64,000 nucleotides of DNA from NCBI GenBank assembly GCA_949752795.1, contig OX457058.1, positions 169,510,223 through 169,574,222 on the forward strand, read 5' to 3'. The notes under the pieces are model-generated. The model was not told where the DNA came from and made no database searches. It saw only the letters and a list, made by a program, of their open reading frames with translations. Source of the DNA: Hyperoodon ampullatus (lineage: Eukaryota; Chordata; Mammalia; Artiodactyla; Ziphiidae). Within the stretch, counting starts at the first letter, position 1; every line of letters starts with the position of its first letter. Shown piece after piece: positions 53,301 to 55,410 of this stretch. Both the position numbers and the translations under genes were made by a program.

Positions 53301-54426
53301 AGCCTTGTTGCTGGATTTCCTCCCAGAGTTGGGGAGGGATGCTTGTGGAAGGAGGGGAGGTGACTTCAGGGGATACCAAGAGAGATATACAGCTGTCAGC
53401 AGTGCCCACAGGCTTTGAGTACTGGTTCATGGCCTCACTGCTGTTTGTGGCCACCAGCAGGGCCAATGGCTCTGCTGAAAACCTCATTGCACCACTAGCT
53501 TCTATTGTGAAAACTGCTTGGACTTTCACCCCGAGGCATTCCAAACTACCCTCCGCCTGCTTGGCGGTCATCTGTGGCAATTTGACATTGCCCAGAGTGC
53601 TAAGCGGAGGCCAACAGAACTTCATGGAAAGCTAAGAAGAATAAGAAAAGCTTACAGCCTAGCTCCTTCGTGTGCATGAACGTGAGAACAGAGAGATTAT
53701 AATCACGATGAAAATGTCCTGAGCCCTTCCTATGTGCCGGCTTCTGTTCTGACCCCTCTGTTAAATCACTTATCCTTACAATAACCCCGTCAGGTGAGTG
53801 TTACTCTCCCCACTTTGCCCATGAGACAATCCAAACACAGACCGAAAAACCTTGTTCCCCAAGTTGTTTACAGAGGACCCAGGGAGCCTGGCAGCATCGC
53901 CCGCGACACCAGGCCTACATAGCAAACAGCTCTGGGGGGACAAGTCTAAGTGTCAGCCCCTGCCCTGGTGTTGCAAAGAATGAGGCGAGTTGGGAGGGGC
54001 ATTATTGGATGGATTTGGGCCAGGTGGGCTCTAAGAACATGGCACCTGCCCACGCCCTCCGCCCTGAGCCCTCCCCAAATCTGGGAGTCAGCCTTCTTCA
54101 GGCCAGACAGCTCCCGCGCCACGTGTCAGTTCCGCCTGCGGAAGAAGTCCAGGCCGGCACTCCCTGGGTTGGCCTGGAACCCGAGCAGGAAGGAAACTAA
54201 CCTACCATCTTGCCCTTTCTTACAGCACTTATCTGCGGGACTCCAGCTTCGCCTCCAGGCCATTCAGAACAACGTGAACCACCACAGCCTCAGGACGCTG
54301 CCGGGCTCCACCCAGAGCAGTGCCAGCCTGGCGGCCCTGCGCAAGTGGCTGCAGTGCACCCAGTTCAAAATGGCCCAGGTGGAGATCCAGTCCTCAGAAG
54401 CAGCCTCTCAGTTTTATCCCCTCTGA
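2279..54426 (+). CDS. UNC79: UNC79 homolog, 3' part of the gene (15 coding exons, C-terminal 581 residues)
   Basis: Joining the 15 exons listed below gives one uninterrupted frame of 581 codons plus a TGA stop. The partial protein carries stretches I recognise as UNC79, such as [34 protein letters not shown] and [22 protein letters not shown]79 is a neuronal scaffold of about 2,600 residues built of HEAT/armadillo-like helical repeats. It pairs with UNC80 and regulates the sodium-leak channel NALCN at the plasma membrane, setting resting excitability. The window holds roughly the last fifth. The sequence is rich in Leu, Ile and Phe with no signal peptide, as expected for stacked helices. All introns are GT-AG. 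The N-terminal exons and promoter lie to the left. Gene identity is from recalled family sequence, not a search. Confidence 0.93.
2511..2855 (-). mobile_element. CHR-type tRNA-derived SINE, antisense, long form
   Basis: Begins on the + strand with a T/A-rich tail (tttatttatttatttggctg) and ends with the reversed tRNA-like head (ccactgggccaccagggaag). The middle has the repeated 'cagtagttgtggc' module of the longer CHR form. No clear target duplication. It abuts the L1 fragment on its right. Confidence 0.85.
2880..4455 (-). mobile_element. Old L1 (L1M-like) ORF2 fragment, antisense
   Basis: Reads as reverse-complement L1 ORF2, for example around 3080 (gttccattttatccatgtg), 3230 (tttcactgatctatacgttg) and 3870 (cattggctaggacctccag). 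Many indels break the frame, and both L1 ends are missing. The SINE at 2511-2855 lies against its left edge. Confidence 0.8.
4456..5186. other. Intron sequence before exon 2, with a MIR copy
   Basis: About 4850-4990 resembles a sense MIR (tagtcctgactctgccattc, then ggaaccctcatctgtacag). The rest is unremarkable. There is an AT-rich run (aataaataagtaaataaat) just before the exon 2 polypyrimidine tract. Confidence 0.5.
5187..5299 (+). CDS. UNC79: UNC79 exon 2 of window
   Basis: Encodes fragment residues 13-50, starting [18 protein letters not shown] and ending FQSTIK, with a split Asp codon at the 3' end. The acceptor follows ttttctctccctggtcaacgccag and the donor is AAAG/gtaatt. An AG at 5151-5152 would put the upstream phase out of frame, so 5187 is chosen. 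The hydrophobic, helix-like sequence fits the HEAT-type architecture. It is separated from exon 3 by only 88 nt. Confidence 0.92.
5388..5473 (+). CDS. UNC79: UNC79 exon 3 of window
   Basis: Encodes fragment residues 51-79 ([20 protein letters not shown], then VAVLSQLLE). The acceptor is gttgtctttccag and the donor is GAG/gtaggt. The first two bases complete the Asp codon begun in exon 2, and the exon ends in phase 0. The peptide reads as two amphipathic helices joined by a short loop, as expected for a helical-repeat scaffold. Confidence 0.93.
5474..6373. other. Intron between exons 3 and 4
   Basis: Contains an AT-only stretch rich in short palindromes (about 5540-5610) and a degenerate triplet of tgtatcacgagacttgg-like motifs near 5788, 5836 and 5871. 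Nothing coding is seen. Confidence 0.5.
6374..6547 (+). CDS. UNC79: UNC79 exon 4 of window
   Basis: A 58-codon exon in phase 0 at both ends, encoding residues 80-137 ([17 protein letters not shown] to [11 protein letters not shown]). The acceptor is tgtttttag and the donor is AAG/gtaagc. A Gly/Asn/Lys-rich loop leads into a helical segment ([13 protein letters not shown]), followed by a Trp-containing helix ([15 protein letters not shown]). It is the most 5' of a run of phase-0 symmetric exons. Confidence 0.94.
6548..7819. other. Intron between exons 4 and 5, left part
   Basis: A C/T-rich tract lies at about 6983-7016. About 7140-7300 resembles an old antisense MIR-class repeat (ccattttccacatggagaac). 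Nothing else is recognisable. Confidence 0.45.
7820..8611 (-). mobile_element. Twin-primed (internally inverted) L1 with 17-bp target duplication
   Basis: The element itself is 7837-8594, flanked by identical 17-bp copies TCAAGTGCATGCATTTT (7820-7836 and 8595-8611). From 7837 to about 8137 it is the L1 3' end in antisense, starting from a T-run (ttttaacatctttattggag). From about 8138 it switches to sense L1 ORF2 (gaagcaactgacaaagg ... tatgacccagcagtccc). Read on the minus strand this is the standard product of twin priming: inverted 5' segment, then 3' end, then poly(A). The switch has AT microhomology at 8136-8137. A 203-codon open frame across it is L1-derived, not a gene. Confidence 0.93.
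8612..9307. other. Intron sequence, nothing recognised
   Basis: Single-copy-looking sequence with no splice-bounded open frame and no repeat I recognise. Confidence 0.4.
9308..9489. mobile_element. MER5A-like hAT DNA transposon
   Basis: Matches the remembered MER5A layout: an end like cagtggttctcaaac (here aagtggatttcaaac), an internal 'cctgggccttattctgag' and 'acttctggttcagtagg', then 'aggtgctgctggtccaggg', and the opposite inverted end (ggagaaacactg). The terminal repeats are diverged and no 8-bp duplication survives. Confidence 0.8.
9490..10123. other. Intron sequence before exon 5, nothing recognised
   Basis: Very AT-rich, including short T-runs and a locally palindromic TTAATATTATTTAATTG area near 9895. 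No repeat or exon is recognised. Confidence 0.4.
10124..10192 (+). CDS. UNC79: UNC79 exon 5 of window
   Basis: A 23-codon, phase-0 exon encoding residues 138-160 ([18 protein letters not shown], then TNATR). The acceptor is tatttgttcatag and the donor is AGG/gtatgt. It encodes essentially one helix plus a turn. The NAT triplet matches an N-glycosylation sequon, but UNC79 is cytoplasmic, so it is unlikely to be used. Confidence 0.93.
10308..10773 (-). mobile_element. L1 3'-end copy, antisense, with 13-bp target duplication
   Basis: The element spans 10321-10760. It starts with a T-rich tail and runs through the L1 3'UTR (gctgtacagcaaagtgactc) into the end of ORF2 (gacttatttcacttagtatg). Flanks are CACTTTCAACCTT (10308-10320) and CACTTTTAACCTT (10761-10773), a 13-bp duplication with one mismatch. 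It is 5' truncated and somewhat diverged. Confidence 0.87.
10774..12080. other. Intron sequence with two old MIR copies
   Basis: Antisense MIR-like stretches lie at about 11085-11180 (ttgttgagcacttaccatacg) and 11600-11750 (gataaggaaacaggctcagag, then ggccaaggtcacagagctgg). The rest is unassigned. Confidence 0.5.
12080..12445 (+). mobile_element. Old L1 3'-end remnant, sense
   Basis: Resembles the end of ORF2 and the 3'UTR of old L1 families (tctttttctgggaatctat, then atcactgggtgacgggaaaatgg, then tctgtacttttctac). Strongly diverged, no tail or duplication visible. Confidence 0.5.
12590..13260. mobile_element. MIR cluster (sense, antisense, sense) interrupted by a SINE
   Basis: Sense MIR about 12590-12720 (ggccttaggcaagttacttgc). 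Antisense MIR about 12970-13135 (ttctcacaacactattgagatgg, then ggttaaatcacttattcaagg). Sense MIR tail about 13165-13260 (acttagtaggtgcccaataaatg). The young CHR SINE at 12756-12961 inserted at the start of the middle copy. Confidence 0.65.
12739..12978 (-). mobile_element. Young CHR SINE, antisense, with 17-bp target duplication
   Basis: Element at 12756-12961. It begins with about 40 bases of nearly pure T (reversed poly-A tail) and ends in the tRNA-like head (cgccaccagggaagcc). Both flanks carry CTGTTGCCAAGTGCTTT (12739-12755 and 12962-12978). The intact duplication, long tail and little divergence from the motif shared by the copies at 50463 and 31525 suggest a recent insertion. Confidence 0.95.
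13265..13847. other. Intron sequence before exon 6, nothing recognised
   Basis: No repeat or supported exon seen. A T-run (about 13784-13792) precedes the exon 6 acceptor region. Confidence 0.4.
13848..13958 (+). CDS. UNC79: UNC79 exon 6 of window
   Basis: A 37-codon, phase-0 exon encoding residues 161-197 ([16 protein letters not shown], then [21 protein letters not shown]). The acceptor is caatctcattgcag and the donor is AAG/gtaagg. The second half is strongly hydrophobic and could be mistaken for a membrane helix. In the UNC79 context it is more likely a buried helix of the superhelical stack. Confidence 0.94.
13959..15284. other. Intron sequence after exon 6, nothing recognised
   Basis: AT-rich. 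A 141-codon open frame at 14427-14852 lacks family resemblance or flanking splice signals and is treated as chance. Confidence 0.4.
15285..15520 (-). mobile_element. L1 ORF2 fragment, antisense
   Basis: Reverse complement of the end of L1 ORF2: ccaccaacagtgcaagaggg, then ccttttcaccacacccttt, then gactggtgtgaggtgatacc. Truncated at both ends, with frame breaks. Confidence 0.87.
15640..15905 (-). mobile_element. L1 3'UTR fragment, antisense
   Basis: Matches, in reverse complement, the sense L1 end at 17550-17790: ttaaaggttatactccattt, tgtgttgtacaatatatcc and ggtaaccactagttgg. The pair is about 1.7 kb apart in opposite orientation. Confidence 0.85.
15906..16319. other. Intron sequence, nothing recognised
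   Basis: No repeat or exon that I can name. Confidence 0.4.
16865..17125 (-). mobile_element. Young truncated L1 3'UTR, antisense, with 16-bp target duplication
   Basis: Element 16881-17109 carries only the L1 3' end (ttttaacatctttattggag ... tagctatctattttatg). It is flanked by TTAAAAACCATTCCAA at 16865-16880 and 17110-17125. It is nearly identical in content to 7837-8070, so it comes from the same young L1 family. Confidence 0.93.
17356..17817 (+). mobile_element. L1 3' end, sense, with 10-bp target duplication
   Basis: Element 17366-17807 runs from the end of ORF2 (gcaacatggatggacttgg) through the 3'UTR to an A-rich tail (aaaaattaaaaaaaaac). TAAAGCCTCA flanks it at 17356-17365 and 17808-17817. 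It interrupts the older L1M. Confidence 0.88.
19440..19930 (+). mobile_element. Old L1 3'-end remnant, sense
   Basis: Resembles the 3' region of old L1 families (cacttcaaaaatataatgg, then gatatgcattgtatgatatc, then tggctatttcaaggaaggg). Diverged, with no duplication found. It may be part of the preceding L1M. Confidence 0.5.
19931..20335. other. Intron sequence before exon 7, nothing recognised
   Basis: No repeat recognised. It ends with the exon 7 polypyrimidine tract. Confidence 0.4.
20336..20440 (+). CDS. UNC79: UNC79 exon 7 of window
   Basis: A 35-codon, phase-0 exon encoding residues 198-232 ([20 protein letters not shown], then a Lys-Ser-Pro loop and a Leu-rich run ending VQ). The acceptor is ctcttgttttgtttag and the donor is CAG/gtaggc. 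It lies between introns of 6.4 and 8.1 kb. Confidence 0.94.
20441..24333. other. Intron after exon 7, left part, with ancient repeats
   Basis: L2-like fragments lie at about 20630-20745 (cgaggagtttatgattcagtagg), 21170-21290 (gggaagacgtcatgaaggaag) and 22190-22620 (ctgacctggcccaggtgctgg). An antisense MIR lies at about 21735-21935 (ggagcacctattaagtgccagg), with a G-run at 21863. The rest (about 22700-24330) is not recognised. Confidence 0.5.
24334..24653 (+). mobile_element. L1 3' end, sense, with 15-bp target duplication
   Basis: Element 24349-24638 contains the L1 3'UTR (gatagattgggagtttggg, then gctgtacacctgaaactaac) and an interrupted A-rich tail. AAAAGTCCCCTGGTG flanks it at 24334-24348 and 24639-24653. 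Confidence 0.92.
24654..26679. other. Intron sequence, nothing recognised
   Basis: AT-rich single-copy-looking sequence with no supported exon or named repeat. Confidence 0.4.
26680..26839 (-). mobile_element. Short older CHR-related SINE, antisense, with 11-bp target duplication
   Basis: Element 26691-26828. T-rich tail (gttttttgtttttttttaaa), body gccatgctgcgcggcttgcg, and head accactagaccaccagagaag. TCAAATATTTT flanks it at 26680-26690 and 26829-26839. It is shorter than the other CHR copies and lacks their middle module. Confidence 0.9.
26840..28507. other. Intron sequence before exon 8
   Basis: About 27800-28060 resembles an ancient L2-type repeat (ttgctgagcccctccgagatg, then gacacagagaggaagcggg). 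Otherwise nothing is recognised. Confidence 0.4.
28508..28585 (+). CDS. UNC79: UNC79 exon 8 of window
   Basis: A 26-codon, phase-0 exon encoding residues 233-258 ([20 protein letters not shown], then IASVPG). The acceptor is tttcttattag. The donor is GGA/gtaagt: the last exonic base is A instead of the usual G, offset by a perfect gtaagt in the intron. Confidence 0.93.
28586..29179. other. Intron sequence after exon 8, nothing recognised
   Basis: AT-rich, with no named repeat. Confidence 0.4.
29180..29498 (-). mobile_element. CHR-type SINE, antisense, long form
   Basis: Tail-side start ttatttttggctgcgttggg, middle cttcagtagttgtggcacg, head accactgcaccaccagggaag. Same long form as the copy at 2511. 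A possible weak duplication (AAAAATTTT) lies on both sides but is too AT-simple to rely on. Confidence 0.88.
29520..29990 (-). mobile_element. Possible old L1 3'-end remnant, antisense
   Basis: Weak resemblance to reversed old L1 3' sequence (attcttgggataaattcc, then cccatgttgctttctaag). It may be unrelated. Diverged, with no ends defined. Confidence 0.3.
30080..30300 (+). mobile_element. MIR, sense, well preserved
   Basis: Contains the MIR core and tail in order: tttactagctgtgtgatcagg, then aggttatttaacccatgatg, then tgaatgagataatgcatgtaa, then tatagtaagtgctgagtaaac. Confidence 0.85.
30310..30650 (+). mobile_element. Old L1 3' end, sense
   Basis: Ends with acatgttatacaccttaaat, then tatgtcaagcatgtcaataa and an A-rich tail, typical of older L1 3'UTRs. 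The 5' limit is approximate. Confidence 0.6.
30660..31264. other. Intron sequence with unclassified repeat-like parts
   Basis: About 30660-30800 resembles an antisense old L1 fragment (gtgataaacatctttgtgc). About 31030-31190 (ttttcatgggccaggtctaaa, then cattggctagaactcagtc) resembles a dispersed mammalian repeat that I cannot assign to a class. Confidence 0.4.
31265..32260 (+). mobile_element. Old L1, sense, split by a CHR SINE
   Basis: Sense ORF2 end at about 31280-31510 (aaggtttattgaaatcaac, then caatgaccaataagccattc) continues after the SINE as 31745-32260 (caatctacttctaggaatatg, then acagtggctgtctcagagg, then attttccaaggtttctac). Diverged. A (TG)n run lies near 32090. Confidence 0.6.
31525..31741 (-). 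mobile_element. CHR SINE, antisense
   Basis: T-run of about 20 bases, then gcggtacacgggcctctgtc, the ccgctccgtggcatgtggg module and the head ccactgtgccaccagggaag. It interrupts an older sense L1. No clear duplication. Confidence 0.93.
32261..34048. other. Intron before exon 9; the last ~100 bases are CpG-rich
   Basis: AT-rich and unrecognised up to about 33950, then abruptly CpG-rich (gagcgcgcgccccgccgtg) up to the exon 9 acceptor. Confidence 0.5.
34049..34138 (+). CDS. UNC79: UNC79 exon 9 of window (CpG-rich)
   Basis: A 30-codon, phase-0 exon encoding residues 259-288 ([20 protein letters not shown], then [10 protein letters not shown]). The acceptor is tctgtgtgtttcag and the donor is AAG/gtaaga. 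Codon use differs sharply from the neighbouring exons: G/C-ending codons dominate (ACG GCG GCG, GCG CGG, GAC GTG) and there are 11 CpG in 90 bases. The intron just upstream is also CpG-rich. Confidence 0.94.
34139..36259. other. Intron between exons 9 and 10, ancient repeats
   Basis: Antisense MIR at about 34360-34555 (cattttaccaatgtagacactg), MIR-like at 35390-35560 (cctaggtctcaactcccag), and an L2-like stretch at about 35580-36130 (atgtattgagcaccaataac, then gggaaggcttcctggaggggg, then agagagaacagcatacacaaa). Confidence 0.55.
36260..36435 (+). CDS. UNC79: UNC79 exon 10 of window
   Basis: Encodes residues 289-346 plus two bases of a Gly codon ([20 protein letters not shown] to [14 protein letters not shown]). 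The acceptor is acttggttttgtag and the donor is CAAGG/gtaaga. Its His-, Asp- and Pro-rich composition is less regular than the flanking helical exons and probably forms a loop. It ends in phase 2 and pairs only with exon 11, so skipping either alone would shift the frame. Confidence 0.94.
36436..37404. other. Intron between exons 10 and 11
   Basis: A short L2-like piece lies at about 36720-36850 (tgccttcaaggagcttagat). Otherwise nothing is recognised. Confidence 0.4.
37405..37591 (+). CDS. UNC79: UNC79 exon 11 of window
   Basis: The first base completes the Gly codon from exon 10. The remaining 62 codons encode residues 348-409 ([20 protein letters not shown], a Cys/Pro-rich loop with [12 protein letters not shown], then a hydrophobic helix ending FPEQSK). 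The acceptor is cttcctccctaatag and the donor is AAG/gtaagt. The upstream intron happens to be open in this frame for about 210 nt, but the acceptor and phase fix the start. Confidence 0.94.
37592..38394. other. Intron after exon 11, left part, nothing recognised
   Basis: No repeat or exon recognised. The open frame through exon 11 runs on to 37810 by chance. Confidence 0.4.
38395..38560 (+). mobile_element. MIR, sense, running into the minisatellite
   Basis: Shows MIR motifs: ttacttaacctctctgagctc, then catctgtaaaatagatgaaa, then gtctgggacattataggtgc. Its expected 3' tail (gtgctcaataaatg) is replaced by ttactcaatcagtactcatt, where the tandem repeat starts. Confidence 0.8.
38561..39308. repeat. 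Minisatellite, 26 copies of a 28-29-bp unit
   Basis: Core unit ACTAGTTAGGAATACTATCA followed by GTACTCACT. I counted 26 occurrences of the aggaat core in 748 bp. Units differ in a few places: agtta/agtca, a caag variant one base shorter, and endings ctgta, caata, cagta and ccata. The order of variants itself repeats (ctgta, caata, caag-type occurs four times), giving a higher-order period of about 86 bp. Most copies contain ACTAGT. There are no unique spacers, so this is not a CRISPR array. It lies in the intron before exon 12. Confidence 0.97.
39313..39330 (+). repeat. (CTG)6 trinucleotide repeat
   Basis: Six perfect CTG units immediately after the last minisatellite unit (cttTGctgctg...). 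Intronic. Confidence 0.95.
39335..39470 (-). mobile_element. MIR, antisense, right of the minisatellite
   Basis: Shows aagtgctgggcagtgcgttc, then gcacctcatttactcctaac, then gttatccccatgttacagatc, the reversed MIR order. Confidence 0.7.
39471..39795. other. Intron sequence before exon 12, nothing recognised
   Basis: No repeat recognised. It ends in the exon 12 polypyrimidine tract. Confidence 0.4.
39796..39993 (+). CDS. UNC79: UNC79 exon 12 of window
   Basis: A 66-codon, phase-0 exon, among the longest here, encoding residues 410-475 ([20 protein letters not shown] to [13 protein letters not shown]). The acceptor is cttccttttcag and the donor is GTG/gtgagt. Its 5' end lies about 490 nt downstream of the 26-copy minisatellite. 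Confidence 0.95.
39994..41831. other. Intron between exons 12 and 13
   Basis: A MIR-class remnant lies at about 41030-41120 (tctacagacgatgaaactggg). Otherwise nothing is recognised. Confidence 0.45.
41832..41909 (+). CDS. UNC79: UNC79 exon 13 of window
   Basis: A 26-codon, phase-0 exon encoding residues 476-501 ([20 protein letters not shown], then STIFVK). The acceptor is cctgtttgttgtttcag and the donor is AAG/gtagga. The ATG at its start is an internal codon, not a translation start. It is followed by the largest intron of the window (10,654 nt). Confidence 0.94.
41910..42887. other. Start of the largest intron; includes a polypyrimidine tract
   Basis: About 42455-42625 is strongly C/T-rich (ttcctttccttcctatcattcc, then cccgcctcccccct). 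No exon is attached to it. The rest is unrecognised. Confidence 0.5.
42888..47115 (-). mobile_element. Long old L1M, antisense (3'UTR and most of ORF2)
   Basis: Reads as a reversed L1 from its 3' end (acagctttattgaagtac) through ORF2: 43320 tcaattaatggacatctgag, 43500 ctgttttccaaagtgattg, 44880 catgagagttggaaaccttg, 45060 aaatgctttttctacatttattg, 46020 gttcagttcagaatactt. The frames are broken throughout. The SINE at 46851-47060 is inserted near its right end. Confidence 0.85.
46837..47074 (-). mobile_element. CHR SINE, antisense, with 14-bp target duplication
   Basis: Element 46851-47060, with gcggtacgcgggcctctcac, the ccgctccgcggcatgtgag module and head ctgtgccaccagggaag. TCTACCTTCTTTTT flanks it at 46837-46850 and 47061-47074. 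It has landed in the old antisense L1. Confidence 0.94.
47116..49085 (-). mobile_element. Second old L1M fragment, antisense (ORF2 5' part towards 5' end)
   Basis: At 47134-47335 the same ORF2 region seen at 45919-46115 recurs in the same orientation (ttcttaaggtggaa, then cattcagttcagaatacttt), so this is a second copy. It continues towards the L1 5' side: 47390 agagtttatagccgac, 47860 tgctattcatccactgtctt, 48010 gatgatattccttggtgtag. The right limit is uncertain. A (TC)n run lies inside. Confidence 0.7.
48761..48784. repeat. (TC)n simple repeat
   Basis: About 12 perfect TC units inside the 5' part of the antisense L1 fragment. Confidence 0.9.
49086..50451. other. Large-intron sequence, nothing recognised
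   Basis: No named repeat or supported exon. Confidence 0.4.
50452..50697 (-). mobile_element. Young CHR SINE, antisense, with 11-bp target duplication
   Basis: Element 50463-50686. The tail is a (TTTG)n run (cttgtttgtttgtttgtttg), then gtggtacgcgggcctctcac, the ccgctccgcggcatgtggg module and head gcgccaccagggaagcc. CCCAGGCTCAC flanks it at 50452-50462 and 50687-50697. Open frames of 96-153 codons crossing it are SINE artefacts. Confidence 0.94.
50698..51156. other. Large-intron sequence, nothing recognised
   Basis: Moderate GC. No repeat named. Confidence 0.4.
51157..51602. mobile_element. Solo LTR-like repeat (possibly MaLR type), orientation uncertain
   Basis: Starts TGTATTAGTTTGCTAGGC and ends ccatatca, so it is bounded by TG...CA. 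Inside are widely dispersed motifs: gtctcatggttctggaggc, then ataagaacaccagtcatat, then ccaaataaggtcacatctg. No coding or internal proviral sequence is present. No certain duplication. Class assignment is from memory and tentative. Confidence 0.5.
51603..52563. other. End of the large intron, before exon 14
   Basis: A GC-rich patch at about 51840-52080 gives open frames on both strands that I take as chance. No repeat named. Confidence 0.4.
52564..52605 (+). CDS. UNC79: UNC79 exon 14 of window (42-nt microexon)
   Basis: A 14-codon, phase-0 exon encoding [14 protein letters not shown] (residues 502-515). The acceptor is gtgtttctccatacag and the donor is AAG/gtaagt. The peptide is a recognisable UNC79 segment. 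Both ends are in phase 0, so skipping would remove 14 residues without a frameshift. It sits between a 10.7-kb intron and a 1.6-kb intron. Confidence 0.93.
52606..54225. other. Last intron, with MIR remnants and an unexplained two-strand open region
   Basis: MIR-like pieces lie at about 53030-53115 (tataagaggaaacataggatc) and 53690-53870 (ctatgtgccggcttctgttc, antisense). Between them, 53191-53640 is open on both strands (see findings). Confidence 0.5.
54226..54426 (+). CDS. UNC79: UNC79 terminal coding exon 15 with stop
   Basis: 66 codons plus TGA, encoding residues 516-581 ([20 protein letters not shown] to [11 protein letters not shown]). The acceptor is tgccctttcttacag. The exon is more GC-rich than most others. 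A Ser/Gly/Thr-rich linker ([10 protein letters not shown]) separates two helical pieces, and the C-terminus matches the UNC79 end as I know it. The same exon continues into the 3'UTR. Confidence 0.96.
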   Translation, partial: HLSAGLQLRLQAIQNNVNHHSLRTLPGSTQSSASLAALRKWLQCTQFKMAQVEIQSSEAASQFYPL

Positions 54427-54772
54427 GCGGACTCCTCGGCTCTCAGTGTCAACACTCTGGTTTAGCAATAATGGGTTTCAAAACAAAACAATTCGATCCA
54501 AGCAGGTTGGGGAACCTATTGGTACTGTACATTCTCTTTCTAGTTTAGTAAAAGACGTGCAAAGGCCGGAGAGGGCCACAATGAAGCTTTCTTGCTACAC
54601 ATTTCTGATGACTCCTTGGGCTATCCGATTAAGTGTTTCCTTACATTATTTTTTAAAAACCAAATCATTTTTCTTTAACTAACTTCTATTTTTTTTAAGA
54701 AAAAAAAATAGACTGGTGGGTACTCACAGAAAAGTTGTATAAGTCCCCCTGTTGCTATTTTTGATGATAGAG

Positions 54773-54778
54773 AATAAA
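54773..54778 (+). promoter_or_regulatory. UNC79: Proximal candidate poly(A) signal AATAAA
   Basis: Canonical hexamer about 350 nt after the stop, followed within 30 nt by a T/G-rich stretch (ctttgtagtgttttttc). It could define a short 3'UTR isoform. Confidence 0.5.
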
Positions 54779-54833
54779 TAGGGTTTTTGAAACCTTTGTA
54801 GTGTTTTTTCTTAAAATCCACTCTTGGCAATGC

Positions 54834-54839
54834 AATAAA
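54834..54839 (+). promoter_or_regulatory. UNC79: Second candidate poly(A) signal AATAAA
   Basis: Canonical hexamer inside a short A-run (gcaataaaaaaaaaccc). The following sequence lacks an obvious GT-rich element nearby, so it is weaker than the one at 54773. Confidence 0.35.
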
Positions 54840-55380
54840 AAAAAACCCGTCACCATAAGCCAGTGACACTTGACTGAAGCTTTTTGTCATTATCCTGGGA
54901 AAAGTGGCAGCTTGCAAGGACCATTACAAAGTGCACTTAGAAATTAGGTGGTTAAACTGTGCCAACTGTTTTCTTTGTTTTATAATATCATTTTCCAGGA
55001 CTGTCCAGTAAGTTTTATTATTTTTAAAACTAGTTTTTCAACTCATTAGTCCTAGGCTGTACTTTCTTGTAAGCTTTATGACAACCATTTTAGCTTTGTG
55101 AATAATACATTTTATTCTTTTGTTAATACTTGTATACAATTCAATTTAAAACTGTAGATTGCATACTGGACCAGACAATTCCCCACGCTGGCACAGAACA
55201 CTGCACCTGGAGCTATGTTTCATAAAACGGAATTTTAATAGTGTAAGAGCACCAAGATTTATCAGCACTTATACTTAACATTTGACTGTGCATTCACAAA
55301 TGATATTTCTCTTCTCTATCCCTGTAATGCACTGACTAAAAGAAGACCTAATATACATTTAAGCTGTATATTGACATGCT

Positions 55381-55386
55381 ATTAAA
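55381..55386 (+). promoter_or_regulatory. UNC79: Distal candidate poly(A) signal ATTAAA
   Basis: The commonest variant hexamer, followed by T-rich then GT-rich sequence. Taken as the likely distal end of UNC79 transcripts. Confidence 0.5.
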
Positions 55387-55410
55387 TGCATTTTTTATTA
55401 TCTTTGTGAG

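Larger units (their letters stand above)
54427..55410 (+). other. UNC79: UNC79 3' untranslated region (end inferred)
   Basis: AT-rich sequence directly after the stop codon, without recognisable retroposons and with three candidate poly(A) signals. I place the distal end about 25 nt after the ATTAAA at 55381, where the sequence changes to a G/T-rich stretch (ttgtgagcctggggtttt) that could be a downstream element. A longer UTR cannot be excluded. Confidence 0.6.
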
